A DNA stretch of 7,894 bases from Firmicutes bacterium UBA1047. Its GTDB lineage: Bacteria; Bacillota; Clostridia; Tissierellales; Sedimentibacteraceae. The stretch spans positions 1-7,894 of the forward strand of contig DCDU01000013.1 in assembly GCA_002316585.1 (NCBI GenBank), read 5' to 3'. Positions 6,509-7,894 of the stretch are shown in pieces (the first letter of the stretch is position 1; each line of letters begins with the position of its first letter). The notes beneath the pieces were generated by a model that saw nothing but the letters and a program-made list of their open reading frames with translations, was not told the DNA's origin and did no database searches. The position numbers and the translations under genes were made by a program.

Positions 6509-7894
6509 CTACTTAGCAAAATACACATCCTTGAAATCATAAAAGTCTATGGGGAATATTTTCATTCCTTCAACATTTTTCTGCAATGCAAGCATTGTAT
6601 GAGGGGTTTGCAAATATATAGCAGGAAGCTTATTTGCTAAAATAACCTGTATATCTTTATAAATTTCTTTTCTTTTATTTTCATCCAATTCCTTAAGAGC
6701 ATTTTCTAAAAGTTCATCAACTTCGCCGGTAGTTAAGCTGATATAATCATTGCTGTCTGATTTATATCTCGATAAAAATGCATAGGAATCAAGCCTCCCC
6801 GTATGTCCCACAACAGTTGAATCAAAATTCTTTGCTCCGTATACTTCGCTTAACCAGGTTCCCCATTCAATCAGCTGAATATTCACATTAATACCTATTT
6901 TCCCTAGCTGGTCTGCAATTACCTGACCTGCATCAACATGCAGCTGATAATTCTTAGGAAGTGACATATTGATTGAAAATCCGTTTTCATATCCGGCTTC
7001 CTTCAAAAGCTCCTTTGCCTTTTCGGGATTATATTCAATAATATCATTGGTGTCATAATAATCCGGTGATGTAGGAGGCAGATGAGAACCTATTTTAGCA
7101 CCGTATCCAAACATGGATGCTTCAATAACCTCATCCTTATTAATTGCCATTGCCATTGCCTGTCTTACTTTTTCATTGGAAAGATATTCATTTTTTGTAT
7201 TTAAAGACATAATCTGCACAGCATTCATAGGCTCTGAAATTATTTTGTAATTTTCATTTCCTTCAACCATTGTAACCTGATCTCCTGTCAATGGAATAAT
7301 ATCAAGGTCACCAACCTGGAATCCCGCCATCATGCTTGTTGCATCAGGTATTAAAACCAATTTAACTGTTTGCAGTTTTATTTCGTTTCCGTAATAATTT
7401 TCATTTTTTTGCAGAATCAAATGCTGCTGGGGAACCCATTCCTTCAAAGTAAAGGCGCCGGTTCCCACAGGCTTCGTCTTTAAATTCGCGGCCTCTTCTT
7501 CCGGCACTACGGCTGCCCATGGATAAACAAAGCTTTTTAAAAGCTCAACATCCAACGAAGCAGTTGTAAATTTTATATTATAATCGTCTAAAACTTCGAT
7601 TTTCACAATATTTTCATAATCTCTCGCCCTTGGACTTTCAGCATCCTTCAGTCTGTTAAAGGAATACTCCACATCCTTTGCCGTCATTTGTCTTCCGTTA
7701 TGAAAATAAACATCATCCCTTAGTGTAAATGTAATTTCCATTCCGTCATCAGAAGTAACCCATTCTTTTGCAAGTCTGGGCTCGGTTGTCCATTGAGGCG
7801 TTACACCTACCAAGGTGTCATAAATATTATTGGTTACGGTAAATGTGGAAGCTGCAGCGGTTCTGTGAGGATCAAGACCTTCCGGCTCCGTAGT
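6509..7894 (-). CDS. ABC transporter substrate-binding protein, peptide/nickel family (SBP_bac_5, DppA/OppA/NikA-like), 5' end outside window
   Basis: The reading frame is open to the right edge, giving 461 visible residues and ending in TAG. The TTG at 7813 lies inside the gene: the 27 codons before it encode the family N-terminus, with PEGLDPHR followed by a FTVTNNIYDTLVGV stretch. The missing part should be a lipoprotein signal peptide with its lipobox cysteine and some 40-50 residues in all. Near visible residues 70-84, MTAKDVEYSFNRLKD is the signature of this binding-protein family. Later hallmarks are an AMAMAINKDEVI-type segment, YNPEKAKELLKEAGY, and a C-terminus ending near DFKDVYFAK. 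In a Gram-positive cell it would be anchored outside the membrane, binding the ligand and delivering it to the two permeases. It is the first visible gene of the operon, as is usual. Family members bind di- and oligopeptides, nickel chelates, sugars or opines, so the ligand is open. Confidence 0.9.
   Translation of the reverse strand, partial: TTEPEGLDPHRTAAASTFTVTNNIYDTLVGVTPQWTTEPRLAKEWVTSDDGMEITFTLRDDVYFHNGRQMTAKDVEYSFNRLKDAESPRARDYENIVKIEVLDDYNIKFTTASLDVELLKSFVYPWAAVVPEEEAANLKTKPVGTGAFTLKEWVPQQHLILQKNENYYGNEIKLQTVKLVLIPDATSMMAGFQVGDLDIIPLTGDQVTMVEGNENYKIISEPMNAVQIMSLNTKNEYLSNEKVRQAMAMAINKDEVIEASMFGYGAKIGSHLPPTSPDYYDTNDIIEYNPEKAKELLKEAGYENGFSINMSLPKNYQLHVDAGQVIADQLGKIGINVNIQLIEWGTWLSEVYGAKNFDSTVVGHTGRLDSYAFLSRYKSDSNDYISLTTGEVDELLENALKELDENKRKEIYKDIQVILANKLPAIYLQTPHTMLALQKNVEGMKIFPIDFYDFKDVYFAK

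Overview
The window is AT-rich, tightly packed DNA. Its strong AGGAGG-type ribosome binding sites and its protein families (a YhfW-like FAD/Rieske oxidoreductase, a YlaK-type PIN-PhoH protein, a Dpp/Opp operon) point to a low-GC Gram-positive bacterium, most likely a clostridium or relative. That placement is an inference from style and family resemblance, not from a marker gene.

Left part, plus strand (1-2032): an FAD-dependent oxidoreductase with a C-terminal Rieske [2Fe-2S] domain enters from the left edge without its first residues and ends at a clear intrinsic terminator. It is followed by a short gene, with a good ribosome binding site, that joins the start of a PIN domain directly to the last third of a PhoH ATPase. 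The middle of the protein, including the Walker A loop, is absent. This is the clearest oddity in the window.

Right part, minus strand (7894-2077): a five-gene oligopeptide/dipeptide/nickel-type ABC importer is read from right to left. The order is substrate-binding lipoprotein (5' end outside the window), permease 1, permease 2, ATPase 1, ATPase 2. Gaps are 31 bases or less and two junctions overlap, so the genes are almost certainly one operon and are translationally coupled in places. A binding protein captures the ligand outside the membrane, the two permeases form the channel and the two ATPases drive uptake. The exact ligand cannot be read from the sequence.

Between the last ATPase gene and a downstream tRNA1(Val) m6A37 methyltransferase-type gene (trmN6 family) lies a GC-richer 120-base gap. 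It carries two tandem copies of a 13-base motif, each next to a small palindrome, and looks like a dispersed palindromic repeat. No terminator is visible there, so the methyltransferase gene may be read through from the transporter operon. It converges with the PhoH remnant on a shared bidirectional terminator at 2055-2084.

No stretch over 300 bases lacks a gene. I found no tRNA or rRNA gene, CRISPR array, insertion sequence or phage gene, and nothing that amounts to a new multi-gene system. The worthwhile leads are the deleted PIN-PhoH gene, the intergenic repeat and the iron-sulfur features.
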